From Quillaja saponaria (lineage: Eukaryota; Streptophyta; Magnoliopsida; Fabales; Quillajaceae), in NCBI GenBank assembly GCA_029379385.1, contig CM055614.1, forward strand, positions 19,015,994 to 19,079,993: a stretch of 64,000 nt of DNA. The letters run 5' to 3'. Every line of letters begins with the position of its first letter. The stretch's first letter is position 1. The notes beneath the pieces are model-generated. The model made no database searches. It was given only the letters and a program-made list of their open reading frames with translations, and was not told the origin of the DNA. Made by a program: the position numbers and the translations under genes. Positions 48,290 through 62,100 of this stretch are shown here, in pieces.

Positions 48290-49920
48290 ATTTTTTTTTA
48301 TTCCAAATCCCGAACCATCTCATGCTCTAATGCAACACTTTCATGTATATTTCTATCCTTGACAAATCCATATAGCTTGTATCAAAGAAGCTTGGGCAGC
48401 AAAGGATTATGAATAAAAAGAAGTGAAATAATCTTGTGTGTAAAGTTGCAAAGACCAAGCGAACAAATATCAGATAAAGACTCTGGCTTATTGATCTTAG
48501 GGAGAAGAACTAGAGATGTTGAGGTAAGAGCATAAGGAAGATGACCCCCTTGAAAAAAATCTTGAAATGCTAGTAGAACATCCATTTGAATTGTTTCTGA
48601 AGAATGTCAAAAACATAACCAACGAAGCCGCCCACTCTCGCTGCACTGTCTAGATCAAACTTGTACAAACTTCATCCTCCTTTGAAATGACACAAAGAAA
48701 ATTGTTACGTTCATCCACCAATTTCAAAATACAAGCAACCAATCCTGGTTTCGTAATTACATGGGAGGAGGTGAAAAGATCTTGAAAATGAAAGAGCCTT
48801 TAGCCCAAAAATCATACAATCCTTATAAGCACCATTACCCAACTTAAAAAGGAAAGGTGATTTGGGATAATGAACTTTTACTGAGGCATGAAAAAAAGAA
48901 GAATTACAGTCACCATCGATGGGCCATTTAATGTGTAACTTATTACTAAGCATAAATTCCTGTCGAGTAAGTTATTTTTTTAATTACTGCTGATGATTTT
49001 GAGAGCCTCTACATTAAAATGAAGTTGAACATCCATTTCAACCTGTAAGACCTGGTCCTTAACTGCATTAAGACGTCTGATAACATTTTCAAAAACACTC
49101 CAATTCCAAGCTTTCAACTTTGACGTAAATTTTTAAATTTCTGATACAGTGGATCACCAGGCACTGGACATTGCCAATCACCATGTACAAAATAATTTAA
49201 ACTTGTCATGAGAAATCCAAGCTTTGAAAACCAGAAATGTTTTTGAATAATTGGCTTTGAAATCACTTGAATCAACTAAAAGACTATGGTCCAAAAGAAA
49301 CCTAACTAGATGCTCCAAGACTATATGTAGTAGCTAATCCTCACATTATCAAGCCTACATGTGTTTTTGTTGCCATGATACCCTGAATTTAAAAACCCCC
49401 CTTGAGACATAAAATTATGCAATCTCGAGATGCATGTATATCAAAGTTTCTCATTCTGCAAACAAACGATATTGAAATCTCCCACAAGCAGCCAAGGCTC
49501 GTTGGATGGGTTAACATGCTCGTTGGATGGGTTAACATTGATTAGTGTGGCTTAAAGAGAATGCATTTCCAACCTTAAACATTTAACATACACAAAAGAA
49601 GCTAAACATATATCATTTATAAGGGGCTATTCTAATTGTAAGATGTTGCACATGTATACATACTATTGAAACATTCAAATCATGTTACCATATGTTACCA
49701 TCAAATTCATATGCGAGTGTTAGAAGGGTCACCATGAAGAAAGTTAGGAAAACGAAAATGTTTTACAAAGAAAGGCAGCTCTTGTGCACCATGATTCGGC
49801 TAGCTCTAACACTACCAACATGGGAATGTATACTCATTGTGCAGCTTTCTGGGATACCCTATTTTATTCTTATTCTCAACTCCTCTCATATTCCACAAAA
49901 GGCAAGTAACCATTAAGAAG
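48290..49920 (-). pseudogene. LINE (L1-type) endonuclease and N-terminal reverse transcriptase
   Basis: Minus strand from about 49918: CLLWNMRGVENK resembles the start of the plant LINE endonuclease (LWNVRGLGN). SFVYVKCLRLE (about 49600) and EPWLLVGDFNIV (about 49500-49465) are its later motifs, with GDFN catalytic. Further on, LHIKWPIDGDCNSSFFHASV (about 48930) and VLLAFQDFFQGGHLPYALTS followed by LVLLPKINKPESLSDICSL (48585-48440) are the region leading into and beginning the RT domain. Frameshifts and stops break it, and the RT catalytic part is missing to the left. Function would be target-primed retrotransposition; this copy is dead. Confidence 0.78.
49497..49538. repeat. Tandem duplication of 21 bp within LINE endonuclease
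   Basis: GCTCGTTGGATGGGTTAACAT occurs twice in direct succession. The duplicated codons lie just before the GDFN motif. Confidence 0.9.
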
Positions 49921-51562
49921 TGTGGTGGTGATATTGAGAGTGTTAGGATTTTTCCTTGGAAGTACCCTCCTTCCCTACAATCTCCTTATAATTTTCCTTA
50001 TTCTTGGTTTTTGTTTTTCCTTTGTAATAATAGCATGGAAGAAGCATAGACTATTTAAAACTTTTTTTTATTTCCTCTTTGTGCGACATGAGGAAATTTA
50101 GAAGTCGAAGTTCGTCATAACAATAAAGAGGAAATTAAATTATTTTCCATAAAGAGATCATCCTTTGAAAGTAAATGCTAACGAGTTGGCATTAGACAAT
50201 ATGTAATTGTTGATGGAAACTTAAACAGCGAAGCGTATCAAGAAACTATTTGAAGATCCAAACCAATTGATTGTTAATACCAAGATTGGCTATCATTTCA
50301 TAATCTCAGTACAACATACTAGCGGTTAAGTATTTATGGTGGTAGACATATGGATATGAGTAAAGTGAATAATATGAAAAGGAGTTTTTATGGAGATGGA
50401 ATTGGAAGAAATTCTATCATTATGCTACTCCTAGTGCATGAAAGTAAATCTATATTCCTAAGAATAAGGTAAATTGATGGCCAAGAGGCCAATAAAGATA
50501 AAATGCAGTTGATTTGGTCATAAACCTTTAGAGTTATCTTGGGATTTAAATATAATTACAAGAGATATAATTTAATATAACTTCCCAATAACTTTCACAC
50601 ATAACTATATATGACTCCTTATAACTTTTTCACCTCTTACGCAAGACTTGTTTGGCAAATGTTCCAAATTGCACAAATGAGATGTCAACAATGTCCTCTG
50701 AACATCTATTCTAATGGCGATGAGACTTCACATAAACTTTTAGATTTAGTTTCATTTGCAGACATTTCAATTAATAAACTCTTGAATTCTGTAATGAAGA
50801 AATTTGTCTAAAATCTATAAAATCATTTTTTAAGGCAAAGTCCATGACTGATAAAACGACCAAGATGAGTTGGTGGTTATGAAACTCATAATTGACAAAG
50901 TTGGAGAAATCGGCCAATGAACAAATTTAGTAAATCACAAATTCGTTCAATTCATGGTCCGTATAAATGAACTTGGCAACACCCAAATTACTGCATGTGT
51001 GCCTTATATTTGATGTATTGACAAATTTGGCCCAACAAATGTAGTTAATAGAAATATAGAATCACGATTGATACGAACATGGACCTGGACCAAGAGCTAT
51101 TGGGCAATGACTTATGGAAAGGTGGCAAGCCACAATTGTTGGTGTATTATATAAGGGGAATTGGGTTTGTTCCCTAGGCAGGCAAAATATTATGATAACA
51201 GACTTCTCCATCCTTGCAGTAGCTCTTCTTCTTTCCCCTGTAACTCTTCTACTTCTACTCTCCCTCTCTCTGCCCCTGTAACTCTCTTTCTTACTGTTCT
51301 ATGACTTCCTATGGATTACTCTATGTATTTGTTCAATTTCAGTGATTGAAAATCTAAAAGCAGTTCCTAAATTCTATTTACTGGTTGTTTACATAATTTT
51401 GGTACTTGGTAGAATTGAGGTTGTATCACCGGTATTGATGAGTTGTTAAATTCGACTATTTGACTTGAATTGGCCAAAATAGACCAAATTGGCCACTATT
51501 TCATTATGCCAAATTGGCAGAATCGGCCATAGACTTGCCGAAAGACCGATTGACTGAATTAA
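49921..51562. other. Unassigned stretch, possibly LINE ORF1-ORF2 spacer plus a decayed LTR
   Basis: No protein motif is seen. At 51140-51165 GTATTATATAAGGGGAATTG is a promoter-like TATA context. A TTTACA / TTTTGGTACTTGGTAG pair at about 51386-51407 could be an LTR end plus a degraded primer site, but no second LTR is present. Around 51455-51560 the words CCAAATTGGCC or similar recur several times. Confidence 0.35.
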
Positions 51563-52175
51563 GAGTGTGTTTGGATTCACAAAATTTGTAGAATTTAATT
51601 CATCCTAAATGAACTTTGATTAAAATATTATGTTTGATATCTATCTTTTATGAGAATTTCAATTCATTCTAAATCATGATTTTATAGTTTTTTTTTAATT
51701 TTGAATTCTCATTAAAATTGATTTAAAATTGATTTAATTTGTTAAGAATTCAATTCAATTAGATTAAAAATACATATATACCATTTATTTTTACCTCTCA
51801 TCATATCCACATCTCAAAAACCACAACTCCTCCTTCTTCTTTCTACCCCATTGCTCATCTCATCTCATCTCATCTCTTCCCTTCTTTCTTTCCCTCCCCT
51901 TCCCCTCATTTCTCTTCCCTCCTTATAATGTATTAAACCTGTACCAATGATTTTAAATTGCTTTTGTAGGATTTTTTTTATTTTTATTAATGCAAGTAAA
52001 TTTTGTAAAAATATTAAAATGAAATGAATTCTATTAGTTCTGATAATATTCCAAATAATATAATTCAATTTAATTCATTTAAATTTTATCACTTAAATGA
52101 TTTATTCTAAATATTGAGAAACAATTTAAATTGAATTGAATTGAACTCTCACATAAATTTATTCCAAACTCATCC
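51563..52175. mobile_element. Tourist-like MITE (PIF/Harbinger type), 613 bp
   Basis: The ends GAGTGTGTTTGGATTCA and GGATGAGTTTGGAATAA (reverse complement of the right end) form an imperfect terminal inverted repeat. The trinucleotide TAA flanks both sides (51560-51562, 52176-52178), the usual target for this group. There is no coding capacity. The interior is AT-rich, with a pyrimidine-rich block containing repeated CATCT units at 51855-51885. Confidence 0.72.
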
Positions 52176-52519
52176 TAAATCAAATTGGAAACTACACCAT
52201 AATTGACCAAATTGGTCAAGATAACTATTAGGCTTGATTTTAAACCACATGAACTTGAATTTTCAAATTGTCTCCAGGTACGAAAAATTAAGAATTAGAT
52301 GGCATAAATTTGAAATCCATCCTATTATATTCATGGTTAAAATAAAATTTACATACCTTGATTTTAATTGTAAGACAATAAGAATCCGCCAAACATAATG
52401 TAAGCAATATATGATTGGATGAAAAATCTTCATTGTCAAAAACGACAGGAATTCCAAAACCCTTGTGTTTTATGATCAGTTTGAATCGACATTTACACAA
52501 ATGAGGTAATTACCTGACG

Positions 52520-53259
52520 TGGTTCATCAGGGTCATGGCTTACCACATTTGGCATTGTGACTGCCTCAGCTTGTTTTTCAATGTTAGCTAGAATGTCAAA
52601 TTTGTCATTGGTTAACACGCCAACTGTACTGATCTGCAATTAATCTGACAACTTATCCTTTAGTACACCTATATGCCTTCAAATTTGGTTGAATTTAATC
52701 CTCTTTTTCACCTTCAGAGGCTTGAAAGCTTTCCTACCACCAGGCACACTGTTTTTAAATAGAGTGGAGCTATGAACTTGTAGCAACGACTTTTGCCCAA
52801 ATATCTTTGCAATTTCAACTGCTTTGCCTTTGTCTAGTTTTTACCTTGCTAGAATTGGTTCTTCGTGATTGTTTTTCTATGTGATGTTAGTGTTGCCAAG
52901 TAGATGATAGTAAGTGCAAAATTAAAAATTTCCCTCAACTTTAATCTGCTGCCAAAAGCCTTCAGACCCCACTCCAATCCATATTTTAGATAATATCGTA
53001 TTGGAGACATCTACTTATACACACTCAAGGAAAACTCCTTTTGTTAATGATGCAATCTGCATGTCCATATGTAGGAATGTACCGAAGCCTCTTACAACCT
53101 CAGACGAAATAGATGCATGGAACATATAGATAGAGGCAGATGAGGTAATATGATCCAAGCAACTGCACATCTAAATTCTCTTGTTACATTGCAATTTGGT
53201 TCCAACTTGAATGTCCTGAAATGGATGCCATGATTCATTTGTGACTAGCAAGGGAGGAG
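52520..53259 (-). pseudogene. LINE ORF1 (DUF4283-type, zinc-knuckle) remnant
   Basis: Minus strand: LPHLPLSI in one frame, then SEVVRGFGTFLHMDMQIASL, TKGVFLECV, LSKIWIGVGSEGFWQQIKVEGNF and FCTYYHLLGNTNIT (about 53100-52880) follow the order of plant LINE ORF1. There a nucleic-acid-binding domain is followed by the knuckle FC..C...GH....C; here the knuckle residues are degraded. A basic tail GGRKAFKPLKVKKRIKFN follows (about 52740). It is on the same strand and in the right order for the endonuclease/RT at 48290-49920, so both may derive from one LINE. Confidence 0.6.
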
Positions 53260-53267
53260 CCTTTAAG

Positions 53268-53610
53268 GGATTGGAGGTAGCCATAACCTCCCAAAGTTTT
53301 CAAATAAAAATAATATTATAATTTAAAATTAATTTTTAGTCTTTTATTTTTCTCTTGTTTAATGTTGTGGCTCTTCCAAAGAAAAAATCAAGATAAACAT
53401 TTTCAATTTTTTGACTAAAAACTTAAAACTCAACCCAAGACTAAAGACTAACATGTTAAAACTTCTATTATTAATTTGTAGCTTGTAAGTTTTTGTATAT
53501 CTTATGATTTATTGAATTTTTTTTTGTTTTTTGCAATTACTACAATAAAATACATTTATATAAAATTTTAGTTGACCTCTTCAATAATAAATGTGTAGCT
53601 CTGTCACTGG
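53268..53610. mobile_element. Possible hAT-like short element, 343 bp
   Basis: Flanked by CCTTTAAG (53260-53267) and CCTTAAAG (53611-53618), a possible 8-bp duplication with one change. It ends AGCTCTGTCACTGG, a right end of the CACTG type. The left end GGATTGGAGGTAGC matches the inverted right end only weakly. No coding capacity. Confidence 0.4.
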
Positions 53611-54124
53611 CCTTAAAGAGCCTACTACAGAAGCTTCCTTCAATCCACATGTTTAGATTTTCTTAATCATCACTTATGCCCAATATGGTATGACTTTGCC
53701 ATTAAATTTACCAAGAGTAGATCCTAACACTTTGCTACATTCTAGGTGATAAATTTACATAATCGAGTCATTTCACCTAAAAGTTTAAGTTTATTATATT
53801 TATTAAAACAATTAAGAGTATTATTATCTTAGCACAAATTTAGAGAGCTTGTTAACATGACCCTGAAATTTAATTTTAAAAATTAGTGGCAATAAGCATA
53901 GAAATTTCCACTACTTGATCATGGAAACTTTAAAACATATGAAATTATCACCAAACATTTGCACCAGAGTATAGTAGATAACATGTTGAACGACAACGGA
54001 AAGCAAAAAGATTAAATCATGAGCTTGACAAAGGTGAATACCACATCCCCATCAGTTAAAAACACACATTAGAATAGGATTTGATAAGTGCATCCTACAT
54101 TCAGTTATACACATAGCACTAGAG

Positions 54125-54156
<32 letters not shown>

Positions 54157-55294
54157 GGACATTGGATCTTTCAAAAGCCAACCAAACCATGACTTTATAT
54201 ATATATAGACATATATATAAATAAGCACATGCATAAAAGTAATCCAAGCATGAACTAAAGAAGCAGGGCATGCCAAAATTATATCTCTTCTTTTTTTTCT
54301 TTTTCTCTTTTTTCAGAATGCCAAATCGAATTTCTCGAAAGTGCTTTAATTAATTCTTTGAACCTAAAATCTCTTTCGTCCATATCTAACGAGGTAATGA
54401 ATACCACATCCCATCAGTTCTGTTTTCAGTGTCTGAGTAGTGCACACAGTAAAAAGTGTACCATGACATGGATAATATACACGTAGTAAACTATATCTGA
54501 TCTCTGAATCACTTCTACCTTGAAGAAACTCACCAAAATATGTCGCCAAGCAATCAAAAGGAATGAACTATCTGCAAAATTCAAATTTACTGAAGCTTTA
54601 TTCAACAATTGCCTTCAATAAAACAAACACACATTTATGTTAACAACTTTGTCCCTATTCATATTCTGTTTTCCTATATACAATGTGTTTGATAAGTAAT
54701 GGTAATTTCAATGTTATCACTGTATGGAAATAGTAATGTCAAATGTCCTCAGTACATCTCCGTCTTCACGGGAATGTATCCCAAAACATTAATTTTGTAA
54801 CATAGTAAAAAAATTGCTAGCATCGCATGGCAAACTTGTGCACATGCAACTGAAACCAGACTAAATAAAACCATTCAACCACCTGAAAGCTACCCCTGAA
54901 ATTCTCAGTTGTTTTCTCCTATTTTTTACTGTATTACATTACTAAAGGAACTAATATCCCAGAGTTGATGGTGTAGTAAACCCTGGATACATGAAGACCT
55001 CAAGAAAAGTGCATCATTGATGGGATGTAGTTTAGCATGCGACTCACCCTATAATTTAAACATTCTGTTCTCTCTTTTCCTTTTCTTTCTTTTTTGTTAT
55101 ATAATGTTTACTGTTCTCTCATTTGCTCTTAGCCTTGAGTTAAGCCAGATGAGAGTGGGAGTTTCAGACAGCATGAAATAGAATACAATTAATTTGTGGA
55201 TGGTGCTGCTAAACTTTAACTTGTTATAAAAGATATGTCATATGAGAAGAACAATCTATACAAGGCAATTAGTTACCATAATCGAATTATAACT
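53611..55294. other. Stretch downstream of HCF136
   Basis: It holds AT microsatellites (about 54125-54150 and 54197-54205) and a poly-T/C tract at 54282-54314. The words GAATACCACATCCC occur twice, at 54036 and 54401. No gene is recognised. The 3' untranslated region of HCF136 must lie in its right part, but I could not place a polyadenylation signal. Confidence 0.5.
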
Positions 55295-56133
55295 TTATCC
55301 AAGATAGCGAAGCAAGACTCCATCATTCCCCAATACAAATCCTTTTTTGTCGTTGATGAACCTGCACCAGGTAGATTACATCATAAGCTTGACAAAGGTG
55401 CTTGTATAACCTTCAAATGTTGTGGGCTATATTGCTTCCTATACCTCCTCTATAATCTGAACTGAAAACAAATGGTAGACTATATTTTACTATTTTAACA
55501 AGATTCCAAATTATTTCCCTCTAACTTATTTTTCTTTCCCCAGCCCAATGCATTAAGCTCTCACTAATGAAAGGTGTGGAAGGGTCTATGTCGTGACAAC
55601 CAGGTCACAACTGAGCAAGCATAATTTTTCTCCAAGTGGGGTACGAAGGGGAACACCCTTGAATAAATATGTCCTTACATTTGAAATATGAAAATCAATC
55701 AATGGATGTAGTACTAGTTTAGCAAGCAAAATTAATAGTTAGACTAACTTCACTGAGTATAAATTTGCAGCAATGTTGTCAGCTGCTTTGTCACGAGTCC
55801 ATGTCTTGCCACCATTAGTTGTTCTCAAAAGAATACCACTTCCCCCTGCTGCCCAAGCCTCTGCCTGTACAATCATGTCAGTTTATATAAGTGAACATAA
55901 ATGAGAAATTGATAACTAAAAGCAAAAATATTATTCTATTAAGTACAGTAGGATTACACTTGTATAGTGACTTAAATTGCACACACAGTAACATATCAAT
56001 GAAAGCCAAATCCTGTCTAAGATGTTGTGGAAGGCATGTCTAAAGAACATAAGATATCTGTGTTTGTGCCTCTCTCCCTTACATTTTCTTGTTCTTTTTT
56101 GTTTTTTGTTATGCTTTTTTTTTTCTTTCTTTC

Positions 56134-56164
<31 letters not shown>

Positions 56165-59100
56165 TGGGAGACTAGGAGTGTATATGTGTGCAACCAGGGA
56201 CTTCAGTTTTCTTAATATATCAAAAGCAAGCTTGAATGTGGGAACCGTTGAAAACATGTCTGCCTTTCTATTACCTACCTTTTGACTTGTGTCTATCAAA
56301 AAGTGCATTTCTTATTGATAAATTAGCTAGAATCTTATTGGCTAATAGATGGAGGGGTGTCCAGTCAGTGAATAGTAACTTCTCTATATGATGATTGTCA
56401 GCCTACCTTGTTGCTTGTTAGGTCTCCTACACCAAGCCCTTTCTTCAATGCTATTAATGAGAAAAGTAGACCCTTTCTGGCAAATATGATGTTCTCAATT
56501 GTGTTATCTTTACATTCATCGCTCACTTGCTTAGAAGCTTTCTTGCAATAAAAAAAAATATTGCTATTGTACCCACAAGGAGATAGCAAGTGCTACATAT
56601 TTGCCCACAATATTGGTCCGTGATACACAGACATGTTTAAATAAGCTATATATCGTGGAATTCTCAGCACTCTAAACAGCCTACTTGATCTTCAAAACCA
56701 GAAAAATCCCTCCACAAGAAATCCCTCATTCTCTCTCTTATTTTAGAGCTATAATATTTCTAACAATTTCCCGATGAGAGTTGGAATGTCCTATTTATTG
56801 ATATTGGAAGAGTGAGAAGAATTTCTAGGGAACTCTATTGAAGTTGATAAGTGTAAACATGAAGTGTCAAATTTTTCATGTGTTCCGTGCTATTTAAGCA
56901 TGCTCTGTATTGTGTTATGCAGGGATGTTGCCCCCTTTTAAGCATGAGGTGGATTGTCTTCCTTGTTTTAAGGAACCTTGCTTATGCTTAAGTAAAAGAA
57001 TCAGGAGGTGGAAAAGTACAACTGGCATACTAATCTATCATTTCATAACTTGGTTTGAGTTATTACATTCGCCGTTTCAGTATTTTCAGCTATCAGTGAA
57101 AACAGATTAGATTTACCTACTCCTGAGTAGTCCCAAACTCTTTTACTCTCCCTTTATTGTTCTGTCAGCACTTCATTATTTAAGAAGAATGTAGAAAAAC
57201 AAATACCATCATATTCCAATACCAAATCACATTAACATTTTCAATTGAATAGTACCTTGACCAGTGGTCAGTAATTAATTAACTCTATTAAGGCAGTGAT
57301 TACAACCAAGGATTACATGCTTTAATCATCAAGGCAGTCAATGTTGCAAGTCGTGATAATTTTTTTTTCTATAATTAGAAACTGTTTCATGTGATAAATA
57401 TATGACAATATTGGAAGATGCAATAGTATTTAATTAATAAAGCAATTCAGTTGATGGAAAAAAGAATTACCAGCGAACGATACCCAACATCAAGAATACC
57501 AAATCCCCGACTTTGAACAGGAACTTCCTCAAACTCCTCAGTTATCTGATACAATAAAAGAGAGTTGTTCCACCAAAGTATTCAACTAAAGGGACAAGGC
57601 AGAAGCAAGAGATTGAAATCTCTAGAAAGCAGTACTTGTATCAAATTAACAAATGACTCCATAAGCTTGCCTGATACAAACTTCAGAATACAACAGGAAA
57701 TAAAGAAAACAAATTGGTAGTGTCTGCAGAATGTCATTTGCATGAATTATTTAATCCAAAGCCGCCCCCGCCCCCGCCCCAAAGAAACTCTTTTACTAGC
57801 TTCACATTTTATTTTCAAAAAAAAAAAAAAAAAAAAAAAAAGGCTGTTTAATTAAATTACATGCACATGACTGAACTTTCAGAATATTGTCAAAAATGTT
57901 TTATGGCACACTTCAATGATATCCTCACATCTACTTACCCCTGTGCCCTTGCTCAGATAGAGGCCCCCTCCACGAACAAGAAGCCATAGGCCACCATCAG
58001 CTCTCCATCCCATGTTCTGAATTCTTCTTGCAATTGTTCTATTATGTGGTTGCCAGAATGCCTGAAAGTTATCAAAGGAATTGAGCACTACTGACGTATA
58101 TGAATATTTACATACAAAACATGAAACAGAATGGTGATAGCATGGATAGACATAGTCCAGAACAACTATCAATATGGGAAAATGAATTCTTAAAATTGTG
58201 CTTAATTACGTCATTTCAAATGATCAATTGCCTTAGTGTAAAAATTTCCCCTTCCTTAAGGTAGGAGCCATGGTGTTTGATGAACAAATGACCACTAACG
58301 GTAGCATGGCACCTACACTGATATATATATATATTTAAAATTCTACCCTGGTAGCTTTTCGTCTTAGTCCATCATACTACAACTTTAGGCATGAGACATC
58401 GGAATGATGTAGTATTCACTTCCACATGGAAAAATAAGTAGGGTGATGTAGGGACAATAAAAAGATTACGTTTGTTCAAATACAAAACTAAGATATATAT
58501 ATATATATATATATAATTGACAGGAACATTATCTAGATAAACAAGAAGAAATGAAAACAGAATTGATTAATCAAACATTGTGGAAAAGGATGTTAGTTAT
58601 TTTATATAATGATAAATAACAAAATGAATAATTGAAAAGACAAAACCACAAATTCACACCAATCTTTTCATATGAATGATACGATAGAAAAACTCTATGC
58701 ACAAAATACTATTGCATGACCTTGAACAAGGTTTTTCAGAACTTGTTCAATTGTATAATTTGTGAGGTGAGATCGTGATTGACAACAATGTTTAAGACCA
58801 AAAGACTAGCAACTAAAGAAAAAGTACAAAAATCCATATTGAAGAGAGCTAAAAGGACAGAGCTGACACAAAATAGGATGCAAAATAATGATAAAAAGAA
58901 CCATTGTTTATGCTAAAGGAAACTACAAATTTGGGCAATTGAGAAAGCTAATCATAACATTTTAAGATGAATCTCACATTTAAGACGAACATCTAAGATC
59001 CATTTCAATACATGCAAAGATCCCACTATCTTTAATTATTATTCAGTATTATCACCTTGTTGTAGTTTGTGTTGTATTTTGTTAGGTTTCGTGGTACCAT

Positions 59101-62100
59101 GCTAGTGCACAAAAGGGAACTGTAAGCATACTAAGCTAATTTCCCCATTTAATAACAAGCATTCCAGACAACTGTCTAGCCGACATTGTTAATTAAATTT
59201 GTTAACACGTGTTAAATGTTAATATTTGTTCAAAAGTATGTTATATCATACTTTACAACATAATTAAATGGTTATGATTACAATTGGCCCTCCAGCTAGA
59301 CAAGGAATAAAATAATACGACCTCTGGATGCTGTAAGAGAATCAATTCCAGGTTACTGAGTTGAAAGTATTAAAAGAAACAGACATCCCTAGCATCCCCT
59401 CAACTTAGAAAACACTGATCAGTTCTAAAGTAATAATAGATAATAGCCCTTCCAATTATGCAAGGGCACCAATGAAACCTATACTTTTCCCTGATATCCA
59501 TACTTCATGAAGCATGATAAGAATTCAGGTACTTGACATGCCAACTTAAACAAATGCCAGGAAAAGCCACCAAATACAACAGGCAACTAATTAGATTTGA
59601 TCATGAAAACTTAATTCATCTAGGTACACAATGGTAATCCCACTTGAAGTGCATCACTAGATTTGGGCTTCAGGAGGACCAACACTGACTTTTGTGGACC
59701 TCTCCCTTGAATTAATTTTTTCAAATTTTGCCTGGTTAGTCACCTAAAGCATGACTCGGGGTGTTACTAAGAATGATGCCTTGGATCAATGCAAATGGAT
59801 GAAAAGGATTCATGTAACTGACCCCAACTAATTTGGTATCTAAGGCTCCAATCACAACCCCTGTTCATGATACATTTCCAACTCTAAGATTAATGGAGAG
59901 TTGCTGGAGACCTAAGTTTATCCCATTGTTGCGAAGAGGTCATCTTTTCCTTTTGGGTTAAATTTGCTGTATCCACCTGTCAAATGGCCCAAAATCAGAT
60001 TGTCAACCTCAGATTTTTGCAGTGTCATACTAACCACCTGTGTTTGTCACGATTATCATTTTGTGTACCTCTGCCACTTCTGTCCATTTAATTAACTAAA
60101 AATGTAGTTGTCAAGTGCATCATTGTTCTACTCCACTGAAATCCCCATATCCAGTAATAAAAGTTAGGAAGATTTCACATACATGATACATCAGGCAACA
60201 AAATTGAGGGAAAGGAAGGGAATTCCTGATTTGGAAGATGAAACAGAATGATGGGTTTGATTTTGTGTCAATTAGTGGTCTAAGAGAGATGATCATGACC
60301 GACATGTCCAAACACATTACACATTGGCCTTTTGCTAAACAAATGCAAGGAAGTGGACAAAATGCTTATAGTGACAAACACAAACAGGTATTTAGAACCC
60401 ACAAAAACCACAGGTTAGCAAACTCATGTTTGACTATGCCATATGTGGTTTGGCATTGAGGGGTATCTTTCAAGTTTCAAGAATGAAAGAAGGATTGCAT
60501 TTTGAATTCTCACCATCACTTTCATATAACTTTCAGATACTTTTTCATCCAGAAAAGTGATATCGAATGGATTATGAAATCTGCCTACATGTGTTGTTTA
60601 GGATTCTTAAATTAACTAGTAGAAGGATAAAAGAGTAGTAGAAGGATAAAAGAGTTGCTGGATTTGAAGGAATGGGCTGCAGGAAATGTGATAGCATCAG
60701 GATAGATGGAATTTTAAAGTTAGCTACTTCTGGACTAAAAATACATAAATATTGTAAAAGGGTTCAATAAAACAAATAGAAGGTTAGTACTTTGGACTTA
60801 TGAGAAGGGAAGATAATTATTCTAGAACTAGAAAAAATTAAGAGACATAAGTGGCAAAGGAAGATAGAAAGAGAAGAAAAGACAAGATAGATTTAGGAAT
60901 TTGATCCAAAAGAAGTGAAGTCACTGAAATAAAGTATTTATCTAGAAAGCTGAAGACTCCCAGAAAGTAGCTGTACCTGTAACAGACAGTTAGCCAATAC
61001 ATATACAGCTTGAATATGCACTTGCTGCTTAATTCTTTGTTGTCTTTTACTTTCAAAACTAATTTGGGATCAATATGCTTTCTTGGTATTTACACGTTTT
61101 TACTATAAAAAGTCTCAGCTTTTAGCAATAAGCATATTTATGATTACTTTCATCTTAGAATAATTTTTGCTACAGATAAACATACTGTACCAGTACCAGT
61201 GAATCCTAGTAGCTACTTAATTATACGCTGGAATGGCTTTTGACAGAAGAGAGAATCATTTCCCATAGCATATGTACAAGTAATTACCAAGGTGTCCAAG
61301 AGGAACATCTTTCATGCAAGACCAACTAATAATATATCGAAAGGGACAAATCAAACGGACAATCGAAAGGCAACAATATTTTTAATTCATCAAAAGCTTC
61401 TTAACAATGTAGCATCATCAAAAGCTTCTTAAAAATGTAGCACTATGGGTCATATATAGATTCTCTGGAAAACCCTAATGGCATAAAGGTAAATCTAGAA
61501 TCCTAATAAAAAGGAAACCCTAACAACTTAAAGATAAATCTAGAGTCCTAAGAAAAAGGAAACTAATAACTCCTGATAATATTAAAATACAAACTTATCC
61601 CTAATCCTAATAGTAAATAATCCTAATATTACATATTTAAATACAATTAAATCATAAATTATAAGTTCTATTACTTCGTTCTCCATCATTCTTTCGTGGT
61701 TGGAAAAAATTTGTCATTGTGTTCCGAAATGAGAGAGAAAGAGGACATCAGGATTAAATCCTGCAGCAAGATCTTTAACAACGACTGCAAAAATCTAGCA
61801 ACAAGAAATGCATCTGGAACCACGAGTTCTAAACAATTCAGAGGAATCACAAACTCGATGTGCTCAACATCCAGAGGAGGAGCAACATCAATTTTAATGG
61901 TAGTTCCGGTATGTTGACAGTATCAATAAGTTGCTTTGGAATTTTGAGTTATTCAACCTTGTGTTCATCTAGAAAATCATCAATATGTGAATATGAATCC
62001 TAACGGTCTCTAACTTCGGCATATTCATCATACTCAACATGAACCATGTTATTCGCATCAAGAAGAAAAGCAATGTCAAAACAAAGTGAAGTAACAACAA

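Noticed and set aside
51060..51391. LTR-like stretch with TATATAAGG and a possible end TTTACA
   Set aside because: No second LTR, no TSD and only a poor primer-site match, so it is not annotated as an element.
56022..56308. Open frames on both strands around a poly-T tract
   Set aside because: They consist mostly of homopolymer-coded Phe or Lys residues inside an HCF136 intron.
57762..57781. G-quadruplex-forming run on the gene strand as a regulatory element of HCF136
   Set aside because: The run exists, but nothing in the sequence links it to regulation; recorded only as a repeat.
58321..58335. (AT)n runs as possible scaffold or origin sites
   Set aside because: Short microsatellites are common in plant introns and no other signal supports such a role.
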